A stretch of DNA of 50,102 nt from NCBI GenBank assembly GCA_002709005.1, contig PAPH01000068.1, positions 1 to 50,102 of the forward strand, in the 5' to 3' direction. Below, piece by piece: positions 26,056 to 34,489 of the stretch. Numbering within the stretch: the first letter of the stretch is position 1; every line of letters begins with the position of its first letter. The notes beneath the pieces were generated by a model that was not told the DNA's origin, did no database searches, and saw nothing but the letters and a program-made list of their open reading frames with translations. The stretch comes from Hyphomicrobiales bacterium (GTDB lineage: Bacteria; Pseudomonadota; Alphaproteobacteria; Rhizobiales; Rhizobiaceae). Both the position numbers and the translations under genes were made by a program.

Positions 26056-27102
26056 ATGATCAGCGATATCGCAGCCTTTCTCGTCCCAAGCTGGGGTCCG
26101 CTACGGCTTCTGACATCCTCCTTCATGCTTGCGGCGATCGCCACCATGGTTTCGGCCATCGGTGCAATGGTGCTGATCCCGACGCTATGGAAGTACCTGC
26201 CCACCGACCGCGGCAGGGCGCATGCGGTGGATTCGGCGGCCAGTGTCGGCAAGCCGATCGCCGCCGGCATCATCATGATCGGCATCATCGTGATCACCGC
26301 CTTCCTGTTCGTGCCCTTCGATTTCCGCATCTACGCCTCGATGCTTCTGATCCTGGCGGCCTCCGTGCTCGGCTATGTCGACGACACATCGGGCGGCCTG
26401 AGCGAATTGACGCTGGGTCTGTGCGACCTGCTTCTCGCCGTGCTGGCGGCGATTATCATCTTCGGCTTCGAACCGGCGAAGGTCTGGCTGCCCTTCACCG
26501 CCGAGATCCTCACCGTCCCGGCCTGGCTGCACATTCCTGTCGCCGTCGGAATCATCTGGTTCTCGATCAACGCGCTCAACTGTTCGGACGGCGTGGACGG
26601 CCTTTCGGGCACGCTGGCGCTGATCTCGATCGCCGTTCTCGGCCTGCTGTTCTACATGGCCATCGGCCATATCGAGATGTCGCGCTATCTGCTGCTGCCC
26701 TTCGATCCTGACGGCTACAAATGGGCTATCGTCTGCGCGATAACCTGCGGCTGCCTCGCCGGTTATCTCTGGTACAACGTGCCGCCGTCCTCGGTGATGA
26801 TGGGCGATGCCGGGTCGCGGCCGATCGGTCTGCTGATCGGCATCCTCGTCATGGTCAGCGGCAATCCGTTCCTCATCGTGGTGTGCGCCGGCGTGATCCT
26901 CGCCAACGGAGCCACCGGCCTCTTCAAGGTCGCCATGCTGCGCTTCTTCAAGCTCAGCCTGTTCTCCGGAATCCGCTTTCCGCTGCACGACCATGTGCGC
27001 AAGAACTTCCACTGGTCCAACAGCCAGGTTCTCGCGCGTTTCGCCATGGTCCACATGGCCGTCACACTGACGCTGCTGTCGATCCTCCTGAAGGTCCGCT
27101 GA
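26056..27102 (+). CDS. MraY/WecA-type polyprenyl-phosphate glycosyl-1-phosphate transferase
   Basis: A 348-residue polytopic membrane enzyme of glycosyltransferase family 4 (PF00953). The acidic metal-binding motifs are visible: YVDDTSGG, NCSDGVDGLSGTLA and MMGDAGSRPIG. The C-terminal loop PLHDHVRKN-FHWSN resembles the HHH loop of MraY, with Asp in place of the middle His. Such enzymes transfer a sugar-1-phosphate from a UDP-sugar to undecaprenyl phosphate. It is not located in a division/cell-wall cluster, so it is more likely a second MraY-like paralogue for another envelope glycan than the essential MraY. The frame is open upstream to 25459, but the start at 26056 gives a natural membrane N-terminus. 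A stem-loop follows the stop. Confidence 0.85.
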   Translation: MISDIAAFLVPSWGPLRLLTSSFMLAAIATMVSAIGAMVLIPTLWKYLPTDRGRAHAVDSAASVGKPIAAGIIMIGIIVITAFLFVPFDFRIYASMLLILAASVLGYVDDTSGGLSELTLGLCDLLLAVLAAIIIFGFEPAKVWLPFTAEILTVPAWLHIPVAVGIIWFSINALNCSDGVDGLSGTLALISIAVLGLLFYMAIGHIEMSRYLLLPFDPDGYKWAIVCAITCGCLAGYLWYNVPPSSVMMGDAGSRPIGLLIGILVMVSGNPFLIVVCAGVILANGATGLFKVAMLRFFKLSLFSGIRFPLHDHVRKNFHWSNSQVLARFAMVHMAVTLTLLSILLKVR

Positions 27103-27105
27103 GAA

Positions 27106-27123
27106 CCGGCGCTCACGCGCCGG
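27106..27123 (+). terminator. Stem-loop terminator after the MraY-like gene
   Basis: CCGGCGC (27106-27112) pairs with GCGCCGG (27117-27123) around TCAC directly after the stop. A weak T-stretch (ATTTTC) follows several bases later. Confidence 0.55.
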
Positions 27124-27226
27124 CCGACGATTTTCCCGAACCGCGCGGGCCTGCACGCTTCTGTCACAAAAGCGCAATGATCCGCATATTATCGACGTCG
27201 GGAAAGAATGAGGAAGGATGTCGCCG

Positions 27227-28147
27227 ATGGACGAGACCAAACACCGCTACCAGGCCAAGGATTGGCTGGAGGCCGAACTCGAGGACACGCTGGACGAGGA
27301 CTACGAGATCGAGCTCGAAGACGCCGTCCTCTCCATGGAGATCAGGAAGATCTATGATCGCGCCCACGGCGAAACCATGCCGCGCCGCGAATATTTCTCG
27401 GCGCTGCTGAAGCTCCAGGCGGAACTGATCAAGCTTCAGGACTGGGTTGTCCACCACAAGAAACGCGTGGTCGTTCTCTTCGAAGGCCGCGATTCCGCCG
27501 GCAAGGGCGGAGTGATCAAGCGCATCACCCAGCGCCTCAATCCTCGCGTCGTCCGCGTCGTCGCCCTGCCCGCGCCGTCGGACCGAGAGAAGACGCAATG
27601 GTATTTCCAGCGCTACGTGCCGCACCTTCCCGCAGGCGGCGAGATCGTGCTGTTCGACCGTTCCTGGTACAACCGCGCCGGCGTTGAGCGGGTAATGGGC
27701 TTTGCCTCCGACGATGAGGTCGAGCAGTTCTTCAAGGACGTGCCCGAATTCGAGCGGATGCTCGCCCGCGACGGTATCCACCTCGTCAAATACTGGTTCT
27801 CGATCACCGACGAGGAACAGCAGCTCCGCTTCCTCATGCGCATCCACGATCCGCTCAAGCAGTGGAAGCTTTCGCCGATGGATCTCCAGTCCCGTGTGCG
27901 CTGGGAGGACTATACCAAGGCCAAGGAAGAGATGCTCGAGCGCACCAACATGCCCGAAGCGCCGTGGTATATCGTCGAAGGCAACGACAAGAAGCGCGCC
28001 CGCCTCAACTGCATGGATCACCTGCTCTCGCTGTTTCCATACGAGGAAATTCCCGACGAGCCGATCGAGCTGCCCGAGCGCGTCTTCAATGAGGATTACG
28101 AGCGCCGCATCCTGCCCTCGGATCTCTACGTCCCGGACAAATACTGA
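27227..28147 (+). CDS. ppk2: Polyphosphate kinase 2, class I
   Basis: A 306-residue PPK2-family enzyme that uses polyphosphate to phosphorylate nucleoside diphosphates (or the reverse). Walker A is FEGRDSAGKGG and Walker B is LFDRSWYNRAGVE; the lid region contains RWEDYTKAKEEML. The single-domain length and an N-terminal acidic extension (about 40 residues, DTLDEDYEIELEDAVLS) fit class I PPK2, as in Sinorhizobium and Rhodobacter. GAGGAAGG is well spaced for ATG 27227 but too close for the in-frame ATG at 27218, so 27227 is preferred; the alternative adds three residues. The upstream MraY-like gene ends with a stem-loop, suggesting separate transcription. Confidence 0.93.
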   Translation: MDETKHRYQAKDWLEAELEDTLDEDYEIELEDAVLSMEIRKIYDRAHGETMPRREYFSALLKLQAELIKLQDWVVHHKKRVVVLFEGRDSAGKGGVIKRITQRLNPRVVRVVALPAPSDREKTQWYFQRYVPHLPAGGEIVLFDRSWYNRAGVERVMGFASDDEVEQFFKDVPEFERMLARDGIHLVKYWFSITDEEQQLRFLMRIHDPLKQWKLSPMDLQSRVRWEDYTKAKEEMLERTNMPEAPWYIVEGNDKKRARLNCMDHLLSLFPYEEIPDEPIELPERVFNEDYERRILPSDLYVPDKY

Positions 28148-28167
28148 CGGCACGGAGCTTCGCGACG

Positions 28168-28196
28168 AAAAACCCCGGCGGAACGATCCGCCGGGG
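28168..28196 (-). terminator. Rho-independent terminator of the DJ-1/PfpI gene
   Basis: CCCCGGCGG (28173-28181) pairs with CCGCCGGGG (28188-28196). On the minus strand it is followed by TTTTT, 30 bp after the stop of the gene at 28226-28819. On the plus strand it would also block ppk2 transcripts but lacks a T-tract. Confidence 0.85.
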
Positions 28197-28225
28197 CCCT
28201 CCTGTCCGGGCGAGCGACAACCCGA

Positions 28226-28819
28226 TCAGGCGTGCCTGATTTCGGTGCCGAGCACCTTGAGACATTCGCGGATGAAGGCGGCGAGCGCCGTCCAGCCCTT
28301 GGCGGACACCATCGTGCCGTCGACATGGGCTTCGGTCGGCGACAGGTCGATATAGGTGCCGCCGGCAAGCGTCACCTCCGGCTCGCAGGCCGCGAGCGCG
28401 CCGACGGTCTTGCCGCGCACCACGCCGTCGACGGCAATGAGAATCTGGACGCCGTGACAGATGGTGAAGATCGGCTTGTCGGCCTCGTGGAAATGCCGGA
28501 CGATCGCCTGCACGCGCTTGTCGGTGCGGATGTATTCCGGGCCGCGGCCGCCGGCGCAATAGACCGCGTGGTACTGGTCGAGCTCCTTCTCCGCTTCCGA
28601 GAAGGTCTTGTTGATCAGCGCATAGTGACCCGGCTTTTCGGTATAGGTCTGGTCACCCTCGAAGTCGTGCAGCGAGGTCTTGATCACGTCGCCCGCCTTC
28701 TTGTCCGGGCACACCACGTGCACGGTGTGGCCCACCGCTTCCATCGCCTGCTCGTAGACGAAGATCTCGTACTCCTCGGTGAACTCGCCCGTGAGCATAA
28801 GGATTTTCTTGCCAGCCAT
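28226..28819 (-). CDS. DJ-1/PfpI family protein
   Basis: A 197-residue DJ-1/PfpI-superfamily protein. The nucleophile elbow is TICHGVQIL with Cys121, and the conserved acidic residue appears in the N-terminal GEFTEEYE. VYCAGGRGPEYI is the other family block. Members include glyoxalase III/deglycase-like enzymes, stress chaperones and intracellular peptidases. The CHG motif and overall length fit the PfpI/YhbO side, but activity cannot be assigned. GGAGGA lies nine bases before the start. It is downstream of the FCD-GntR regulator on the same strand (135 bp gap), and ends with a strong terminator. Confidence 0.88.
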   Translation of the reverse strand: MAGKKILMLTGEFTEEYEIFVYEQAMEAVGHTVHVVCPDKKAGDVIKTSLHDFEGDQTYTEKPGHYALINKTFSEAEKELDQYHAVYCAGGRGPEYIRTDKRVQAIVRHFHEADKPIFTICHGVQILIAVDGVVRGKTVGALAACEPEVTLAGGTYIDLSPTEAHVDGTMVSAKGWTALAAFIRECLKVLGTEIRHA

Positions 28820-28954
28820 ATTCTTACTCCTCCTGTTGACTGATCACGGCGGGCTCCCGTCCCGACCGCTTAGCTGCAAACTCGATGAAGACCGGAACTG
28901 GATGCGCCCCGATCCGGTGTTTCCTCTAACCCGCCGGTCGCCGCCATCCCGCTT

Positions 28955-29671
28955 TCAGTCGAAAGCAAGAAGCAGGCGGTCGCGCGAGCACTCTATATGG
29001 ACCCGCATCGCCTCCTCGGCTGCCGCGGAATCGCCGGCGGCGAAAGCCGCCAGCAGATCGTCATGTTCGTTGAGCGCTTCTTCCGTTACCCGCGAATGGA
29101 ACATGAGGCGGAAGATGTGAAAGTGCGTGTGCTGAAAGGTCAGCGTCTGCCGGATCAGTTCGTTGCCGGCGAATTCCATGATCCGGTCGTGAAAGATCGC
29201 GTCCTGACGGGCGAAAGTCGAATAGCGGAGCCGTTCGTCGCGCCCTTCGCTCCGGGCCATGACACCGGCGGCTTCCTGCAGCTGAAGAAGTTTCGCCTCA
29301 TCCATCGCGCTTGCCGCCTTTGCGGCGCCGCTAGGCTCCAGCAGAAGCCGCAATTCGTAAAGCTCGTCGAAGCGCCTGCGGGTGATCTGCGGCGCCGCGC
29401 GGTAACCGACGAGGTGACGTTTCTCGACCAGCCCTTCGCCCTCGAGCCGGCCCAGCGCTTCGCGGATGGGGGTATGCGAGACGTTGAATTCCTTGACCAG
29501 CGCATCGACCGTAATCCGAGACCCCGGCGAGATTTTCAGCGACATCAACTGCTGGAAGATCGCCTCGTAGACATCACCGGCAAGGCTGTGGCTGCGGTGG
29601 ACGAAGGTCCCCTCGCCTGCGCCTGCCTCCCCCCAGCCATTGGCCGTTTTGTCTGACGTCGGATGCTGCAT
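28955..29671 (-). CDS. GntR-family regulator, FCD (FadR-type) subfamily
   Basis: A 238-residue repressor-type protein. The winged helix-turn-helix occupies about residues 29-95 (VDALVKEFNVSHTPIREALGRLEGEGLV), followed by an FCD ligand domain with the expected metal-site pattern (ARQDAIFHDRIMEFAGNELI; HTHFHIFRLMF; EHDDLLAAFAAGD). FCD regulators usually sense organic acids or sugar acids and repress neighbouring catabolic genes. It diverges from the Ldh2-ADH-ALDH-hydrolase operon, with 86-90 bp between starts, so it very probably controls that operon. MQHPTSD at 29671 is chosen as the start; the frame extends to 29725 but would overlap the shared promoter. Confidence 0.9.
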   Translation of the reverse strand: MQHPTSDKTANGWGEAGAGEGTFVHRSHSLAGDVYEAIFQQLMSLKISPGSRITVDALVKEFNVSHTPIREALGRLEGEGLVEKRHLVGYRAAPQITRRRFDELYELRLLLEPSGAAKAASAMDEAKLLQLQEAAGVMARSEGRDERLRYSTFARQDAIFHDRIMEFAGNELIRQTLTFQHTHFHIFRLMFHSRVTEEALNEHDDLLAAFAAGDSAAAEEAMRVHIECSRDRLLLAFD

Positions 29672-29724
29672 TCTATTTGCCTCTTGACATGAGCAAGGGC
29701 TAACACGATGCTCGGGCCAACGCA

Positions 29725-29738
29725 ATCCTATATCCTAT
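29725..29738. promoter_or_regulatory. Tandem 7-bp repeat in the GntR / Ldh2 divergent promoter
   Basis: ATCCTAT occurs twice head to tail (29725-29731 and 29732-29738), and ATACGATTTAATAT follows. It lies 20-35 bp before the Ldh2 start and is the most AT-rich part of the gap, so it could be an operator for the GntR protein or part of a -10 region. Confidence 0.35.
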
Positions 29739-29760
29739 ACGATTTAATATCGGAGAGATG

Positions 29761-30798
29761 ATGCGCATTGCCGAGGAGCAAGCAATGGACCTGTCGGAGG
29801 ACCTGCTGAAGGCGCGGGGCGCACCTTCGCAGCATGCCGCGCTGCAGGCCCGCGTGCTCATCGACGCCGAGTTGAAGGGCCACCCCTCCCACGGGCTCCA
29901 GCGACTTCCGCGCCTGCTCAGGCGCATCGGGAGAGGTGTTGCTGACCCGGAGACCACCGGCAAGCCCATCTGGCGCGCCGAGGGTATCTTGGAGGTCGAT
30001 GGCCGGCGCGGACTGGGCCCCGTCGTCGCGATGCACACACTCTCCCAACTGGATGAGCGTCGCACCAAGACTGGAATCGCACTGGCAGCCATCCGCAACT
30101 CAAACCACCTCGGCATGCTTGCCTTCTATGTCGAAGAGGCGGCACGCCGGGGTGCGATCGCCATTGCGCTGTCGACAAGCGAGGCCCTTGTTCACCCCTA
30201 TGGCGGAACGCGCGCGATGCTGGGCACCAATCCGATCGCCATCGCGGTCCCTACCGCCGGTCGTCCGTTTGTTCTCGACCTCGCCACCAGCACGGTTTCA
30301 ATGGGCAAGATCCATCACCATGCATCGACCGGCAAACCGATTCCGGAAGGTTGGGCCCGTGACGCGGAGGGCCGCGCCACCACTGACGCCGAAGCTGCCA
30401 AGGCAGGTTCGCTGGCACCGTTCGGAGACGCCAAGGGTTACGGCCTGGGCCTGGCAATCGAACTCCTCGTCGCCGCGCTGGCCGGTTCCGCACTCTCGCC
30501 CGATGTTCGGGGAACGCTCGATTCCGAGCATGTCTGCAACAAGGGCGACGTTTTCATTCTCGTAGATCCGGTCCGCTCGCCGGACATGGCCAAGCGCCTG
30601 TCCGCCTATCTCGACGCAATCCGCTCGTCTCCGCCAGCCGAGCCCGGCAGCCCCGTTCAGGTACCCGGCGACGGTGCCGACCATCGGCGCGCGCGCTCCC
30701 GCCTGGACGGTTTCGAGATCGATGACAGGCTCTGGGCCGAACTCAATGCCCTGTCTACACCATCACACTCCGCACTCATTGAAGGACGCGTCCAATGA
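29761..30798 (+). CDS. Malate/L-lactate/ureidoglycolate-type dehydrogenase (Ldh2 family)
   Basis: A 345-residue NAD(P)-dependent 2-hydroxyacid oxidoreductase of the Ldh_2 fold, which is distinct from classic malate and lactate dehydrogenases. Signatures: KGHPSHGLQRLPRLLRRI near the N-terminus (the catalytic His region), NSNHLGMLAFYVEEAARRG (catalytic His), YGGTRAMLGTNPIAIAVPT and FVLDLATSTVSMGKI for cofactor binding. Family members act on malate, sulfolactate, 2,3-diketo-L-gulonate, ureidoglycolate or delta1-piperideine-2-carboxylate, so the substrate is open. Two consecutive ATGs exist (29758, 29761); GGAG fits the second better. It is first in a four-gene operon and overlaps the next gene by four bases. 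Confidence 0.88.
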   Translation: MRIAEEQAMDLSEDLLKARGAPSQHAALQARVLIDAELKGHPSHGLQRLPRLLRRIGRGVADPETTGKPIWRAEGILEVDGRRGLGPVVAMHTLSQLDERRTKTGIALAAIRNSNHLGMLAFYVEEAARRGAIAIALSTSEALVHPYGGTRAMLGTNPIAIAVPTAGRPFVLDLATSTVSMGKIHHHASTGKPIPEGWARDAEGRATTDAEAAKAGSLAPFGDAKGYGLGLAIELLVAALAGSALSPDVRGTLDSEHVCNKGDVFILVDPVRSPDMAKRLSAYLDAIRSSPPAEPGSPVQVPGDGADHRRARSRLDGFEIDDRLWAELNALSTPSHSALIEGRVQ

Positions 30799-32021
30799 CC
30801 CTCTTTGCCGCCTTGAGACTTCCCGGCGAGATCCTCTTCGGCAAGGGCCAGCGCCACGCCTTGCCGGCAGTGGCGGGCAAGCTGGGAAAGACGGCGCTGA
30901 TCTGCACCGACGAGCGCTTTGCCGGCACCGAGGTTTTCGCCGAGATGAGGTCCGCGCTTGAAGCTGGGGGAATCGCCCTGCGCGTTCATGACAGTGTCGA
31001 GCCGGATGTTCCGCGCGATTCCGTGGCAGCCTGCGTCGAAGGAATGCAGGGCTACAAGCCGGACATGATCATCGGCATCGGCGGCGGGAGCTGCCTCGAC
31101 TTCGCCAAATGCACCGCTCTCCTGATGACCCACGGCGGCACGCTCTCCGACTACTACGGCGAGTTCAAGGTGCCGGGGCCCACAATTCCGTTGATCTCCG
31201 TCCCGACGACGGCGGGCACCGGCTCGGAAGTCACGCCGGTCGCAGTCATTTCCGATCCAGACCGCACGCTCAAGGTCGGGATTTCCAGTCCCCATCTCAT
31301 ATCGAAGGTGGCCATCTGCGACCCTGAACTGACCATGACGTGCCCACGTGGCCTGACCGCGATCGCCGGCGCCGATGCGCTCACCCATGCGATCGAGGCC
31401 TATACGGCAATCCGCAAGGAACCGGGCGCCGAACTGCCACAGAAACACGTCTTCATCGGCAAGAGCGCGCTCTCCGATCACTTCGCGCTTCTCGCCATCA
31501 AGCTTCTCGGCCGCAGCCTCGAAAAGGCATGCGGCCCGGGCGCCGACGAGGCGGCACGGGCGGACGTCATGATGGGCGCGCTTGCGGCAGGCTGCGCCTT
31601 CGGAACGGCTGGGACAGCGGCTGCGCACGCTGTGCAGTACCCCGCCGGCGCCCTCACCCACACCCCGCACGGCCTCGGCGTGGCGGCGATGCTTCCCTAT
31701 GTGATGACCTACAATACGAAGGCCGCTGCAGCCGAGATCGCAGACGTCGGCATTGCCATGGGTCTCGAACTCGCCGACGTCGACAAGACCGCAGCGGCGG
31801 AAGCGACCATTCAGGAGATCAGCCGGCTCTTCACGGCAATCGGCATAACGCCGACCCTCGCCGCCCTCGGGCTTGCGGCCGACAAGCTCGAATGGACCGC
31901 CGAGCAGGCGCTCGGGATCGACCGGCTGATCAAGAACAACCCCCGCAGCTTCGATCTCGCCGCCATGCGCCAGCTCATCCAGGCCGCCTATGACGGCGAC
32001 CGTGCAGCTGCCGCGATGTGA
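30795..32021 (+). CDS. Iron-containing alcohol dehydrogenase
   Basis: A 408-residue group III alcohol dehydrogenase. The NAD-binding loop is IGIGGGSCLDFAK (residues 93-105) and the second nucleotide loop SVPTTAGTGSEVT. The metal ligands are recognisable as Asp194 and His198 (GADALTHAIEAY), His278 and His292 (HAVQYPAG then THTPHG), with the usual 14-residue spacing of the last two. Members reduce or oxidise aldehydes, hydroxy acids (4-hydroxybutyrate, lactaldehyde) or maleylacetate. With an adjacent semialdehyde-type dehydrogenase, oxidation of an omega-hydroxy acid to a semialdehyde is a sensible inference. It overlaps the previous gene by four bases (ATGA) and is 28 bp from the next. Confidence 0.9.
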   Translation: MTLFAALRLPGEILFGKGQRHALPAVAGKLGKTALICTDERFAGTEVFAEMRSALEAGGIALRVHDSVEPDVPRDSVAACVEGMQGYKPDMIIGIGGGSCLDFAKCTALLMTHGGTLSDYYGEFKVPGPTIPLISVPTTAGTGSEVTPVAVISDPDRTLKVGISSPHLISKVAICDPELTMTCPRGLTAIAGADALTHAIEAYTAIRKEPGAELPQKHVFIGKSALSDHFALLAIKLLGRSLEKACGPGADEAARADVMMGALAAGCAFGTAGTAAAHAVQYPAGALTHTPHGLGVAAMLPYVMTYNTKAAAAEIADVGIAMGLELADVDKTAAAEATIQEISRLFTAIGITPTLAALGLAADKLEWTAEQALGIDRLIKNNPRSFDLAAMRQLIQAAYDGDRAAAAM

Positions 32022-32049
32022 CCCCCGCTGTTACCGAGGATATCCGATA

Positions 32050-33537
32050 ATGAACAAGCACCAGACCAACTCTCCGGCATCCGCATCCGCCCTCGACTTT
32101 TCAGCCTTTTCGCAAGGTCTCTATATCGACGGCGAATGGCGCGGGGCCTCTGGCGGCGCTTCGGTGAATGTAACCGACCCCTCGACCGAAGAGGTCATCG
32201 CGACTGTGTCGGACGCGACGGTCGATGATGCAATTTCTGCGGTCGAAGCAGCCGCTGCCGCCGCCGAGGGATGGCGGAGTACACCCCCGCGGAAACGCTC
32301 CGAAATCCTGCGCCGGTGCTTCGAACTGATGATCGAACGGCAGGACATGCTCGCCCGGCTGATATCCATCGAAAACGGCAAGGCACTGCGCGATGCCCGC
32401 GGCGAGGTCGCCTATGCTGCCGAGTTCTTCCGCTGGAACGCCGAGGAAGCCGTTCGCATCACCGGCGAATTCGGCACCGCGCCCTCCGGCACCAATCGCA
32501 TCATCGTCGACTACCAGCCGATCGGCATCTGCGTCCTGATCACCCCGTGGAATTTTCCCGCCGCCATGGCGACCCGCAAGATCGGCCCCGCGCTCGCCGC
32601 AGGCTGCACGGTGATCCTCAAGCCCGCGACCGAAACCCCGCTGACCGCTTACGCGCTCGCCTCGATCTACGAGGAAGCGGGCGTGCCGCCGGGCGTGGTC
32701 AATGTCATCACCACCACCAGCCCCGGCCCGGTGACATCGGCCATGCTTGCCGATCCGCGGGTGCGCAAACTCTCCTTCACGGGCTCCACGGGCGTCGGAC
32801 GTGTGCTGCTGGCGGAAGCCGCCAGGCACGTCATTTCCTGCTCGATGGAGCTCGGCGGGAATGCGCCTTTCGTGGTGTTCGATGATGCCGATCTGGAAGC
32901 AGCCCTTGACGGCGCGATGGTTGCCAAGATGCGCAATGCCGGCGAGGCCTGCACCGCGGCAAACCGTATCTATGTCCAGTCGGGCATCCACGATGCCTTT
33001 GCCAAGGGGCTGACCGAGCGCATGGCTGCCCTCAAGGTCGGGCCAGGCGTCGAGGACGCCACCGAATGCGGCCCGATGATTACCCGCAAGGCCGTCGACA
33101 AGATTGACCGGCTGGTGGAGGACGCGAAGTTGCGCGGCGCCAAGGTGCTTTGCGGCGGCTCGCTCGCCTCGGGCACCGGTTTCTTCTATCCGCCGACCGT
33201 GCTTGCAGATGTCGATCCGGAAGCCGACATGGCGCATGAGGAGATCTTCGGCCCGGTCGCCCCCCTGTCGCGTTTCGAGACCGAAGACGAGGTCGTCAAG
33301 GCTGCCAACGCGACTGAATACGGCCTTGCAGCCTATGTCTTCACCAGGGATCTGGCCCGTGGCATGCGCGTCTCATCGCGCATCGACGCCGGGATGATCG
33401 CACTCAACCGCGGCCTCGTGTCCGATCCCGCCGCCCCCTTCGGAGGCATGAAGCAGAGCGGCCTTGGCCGCGAGGGCGGCCAGCACCACGGCATCGCGGA
33501 ATTCATGGAAGCCAAATATATCGCCACGAGTATCTGA
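32050..33537 (+). CDS. NAD(P)-dependent aldehyde dehydrogenase, succinate-semialdehyde type
   Basis: A 495-residue aldehyde dehydrogenase. The catalytic residues are Cys301 in [13 protein letters not shown] and Glu267 in [13 protein letters not shown], with TPWNFPAAM carrying the conserved Asn. The EACTAAN context and [12 protein letters not shown] tail are typical of the succinate-semialdehyde and 2-oxoglutarate-semialdehyde dehydrogenase cluster. It would finish a pathway by oxidising a semialdehyde to a dicarboxylate. The open frame reaches back to 31990, inside the previous gene, but MNKHQT at 32050 with GAGG upstream is preferred. The stop overlaps the start of the next gene (TGATG at 33535-33539). 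Confidence 0.9.
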   Translation: MNKHQTNSPASASALDFSAFSQGLYIDGEWRGASGGASVNVTDPSTEEVIATVSDATVDDAISAVEAAAAAAEGWRSTPPRKRSEILRRCFELMIERQDMLARLISIENGKALRDARGEVAYAAEFFRWNAEEAVRITGEFGTAPSGTNRIIVDYQPIGICVLITPWNFPAAMATRKIGPALAAGCTVILKPATETPLTAYALASIYEEAGVPPGVVNVITTTSPGPVTSAMLADPRVRKLSFTGSTGVGRVLLAEAARHVISCSMELGGNAPFVVFDDADLEAALDGAMVAKMRNAGEACTAANRIYVQSGIHDAFAKGLTERMAALKVGPGVEDATECGPMITRKAVDKIDRLVEDAKLRGAKVLCGGSLASGTGFFYPPTVLADVDPEADMAHEEIFGPVAPLSRFETEDEVVKAANATEYGLAAYVFTRDLARGMRVSSRIDAGMIALNRGLVSDPAAPFGGMKQSGLGREGGQHHGIAEFMEAKYIATSI

Positions 33538-34373
33538 TGGGACACTTCACAGTGACATCCGACCCTTTCCGTATCCGCGACCATGTCGCTGATTTCGATA
33601 GCATCGTCAGCGAGATCATCGACCGCAGCGATGCGACGCGGAAGCGGTTGCCCGTGAAGGCGGGCGTTCCCTTCGGATCGGGCCCAAACGAGAGCCTCGA
33701 TATCTTCTTTCCCGATAATCTCGATCGCCCGGTGCCCGTGCACATCTTCATCCATGGCGGCTACTGGCGGATGTTCTGCAAGCGCGACTATTCCTATGTC
33801 GCCGACACCGTGACGGCGGCTGGAGCCATTGCGGTGGTGGTCGATTACGCGCTCATGCCACTCGTCAGGATGCGAACCATCGTCGACCAGATGCGTCGTG
33901 CCAAGGCCTGGGTCATCGAGAACATCGCGGCCCATGGCGGCGATCCGGAAAAGCTGACGATCAGCGGCCATTCGGCTGGCGCCCATCTCGCAACGTTCCT
34001 GTTCAACGATGCCTCGCGCCCGTCGGGGGTCTGCGGCGCGCTGCTGCTTGGAGGGCTCTACGACCTCGAGCCGCTACGCTCCTCCTTCCTCCAGAACGAG
34101 GTGAACTTCACCGACCGGGAAGTCGCAGATTTCACACCGCTCACTCACGCGCATGATCCCTCAGCCGAAGTCGTGATCGCAGTGGGCGAGCTCGAAACGC
34201 CGCCATTTCTTGCGCAGGCGACAGAGTTCGCCGAACGTTTGGAAGACCACGGGCTGACGACCTCACGGATCGAACTTTCAGGCACCCACCACATGTCGAG
34301 CGTACGCGATCTCGGCATCGCCGGCACGCAAGGCGCCGAACTTCTGACGCGGCTGATCCGGGACCACGCCTGA
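33537..34373 (+). CDS. Alpha/beta hydrolase, arylformamidase-like (KynB/AFMID fold)
   Basis: A 278-residue esterase of the hormone-sensitive-lipase/arylformamidase group. The oxyanion motif is HGGYWRMF, the nucleophile elbow SGHSAGAHLA, and the catalytic His is in SGTHHMSSV. Strand content and the sequence FPDNLDRPVPVHIFIHGGYW match kynurenine-formamidase-like and N-formylamide hydrolases more than lipases. It is the last gene of the operon and overlaps the aldehyde dehydrogenase stop by one base, so it is co-translated and probably performs the first hydrolytic step (ester, amide or lactone) of the pathway. The specific substrate is unknown. A terminator lies between it and the convergent AraD1-like gene. 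Confidence 0.85.
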   Translation: MGHFTVTSDPFRIRDHVADFDSIVSEIIDRSDATRKRLPVKAGVPFGSGPNESLDIFFPDNLDRPVPVHIFIHGGYWRMFCKRDYSYVADTVTAAGAIAVVVDYALMPLVRMRTIVDQMRRAKAWVIENIAAHGGDPEKLTISGHSAGAHLATFLFNDASRPSGVCGALLLGGLYDLEPLRSSFLQNEVNFTDREVADFTPLTHAHDPSAEVVIAVGELETPPFLAQATEFAERLEDHGLTTSRIELSGTHHMSSVRDLGIAGTQGAELLTRLIRDHA

Positions 34374-34382
34374 CCGCGACAT

Positions 34383-34412
34383 AAAAAAGGCGGGCGTTTT
34401 GAGGCGCCCGCC
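34383..34412 (-). terminator. Rho-independent terminator of the second TRAP/AraD1 operon
   Basis: GGCGGGCG (34389-34396) pairs with CGCCCGCC (34405-34412). On the minus strand it is followed by TTTTTT. It also sits just after the plus-strand hydrolase stop, so it separates the convergent operons. Confidence 0.85.
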
Positions 34413-34489
34413 AATCCGGTCATGCCATCGGGGAGGTCCTGAGCCGCCGCAAAATCCCGAGAGGAGGCGTTCCGGCGGCTCTAGCGGAA

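Noticed and set aside
31990..32049. Longer start for the aldehyde dehydrogenase at 31990
   Set aside because: It would overlap the end of the alcohol dehydrogenase and adds a Cys/Arg-rich segment unlike the family; GAGG precedes the start at 32050.
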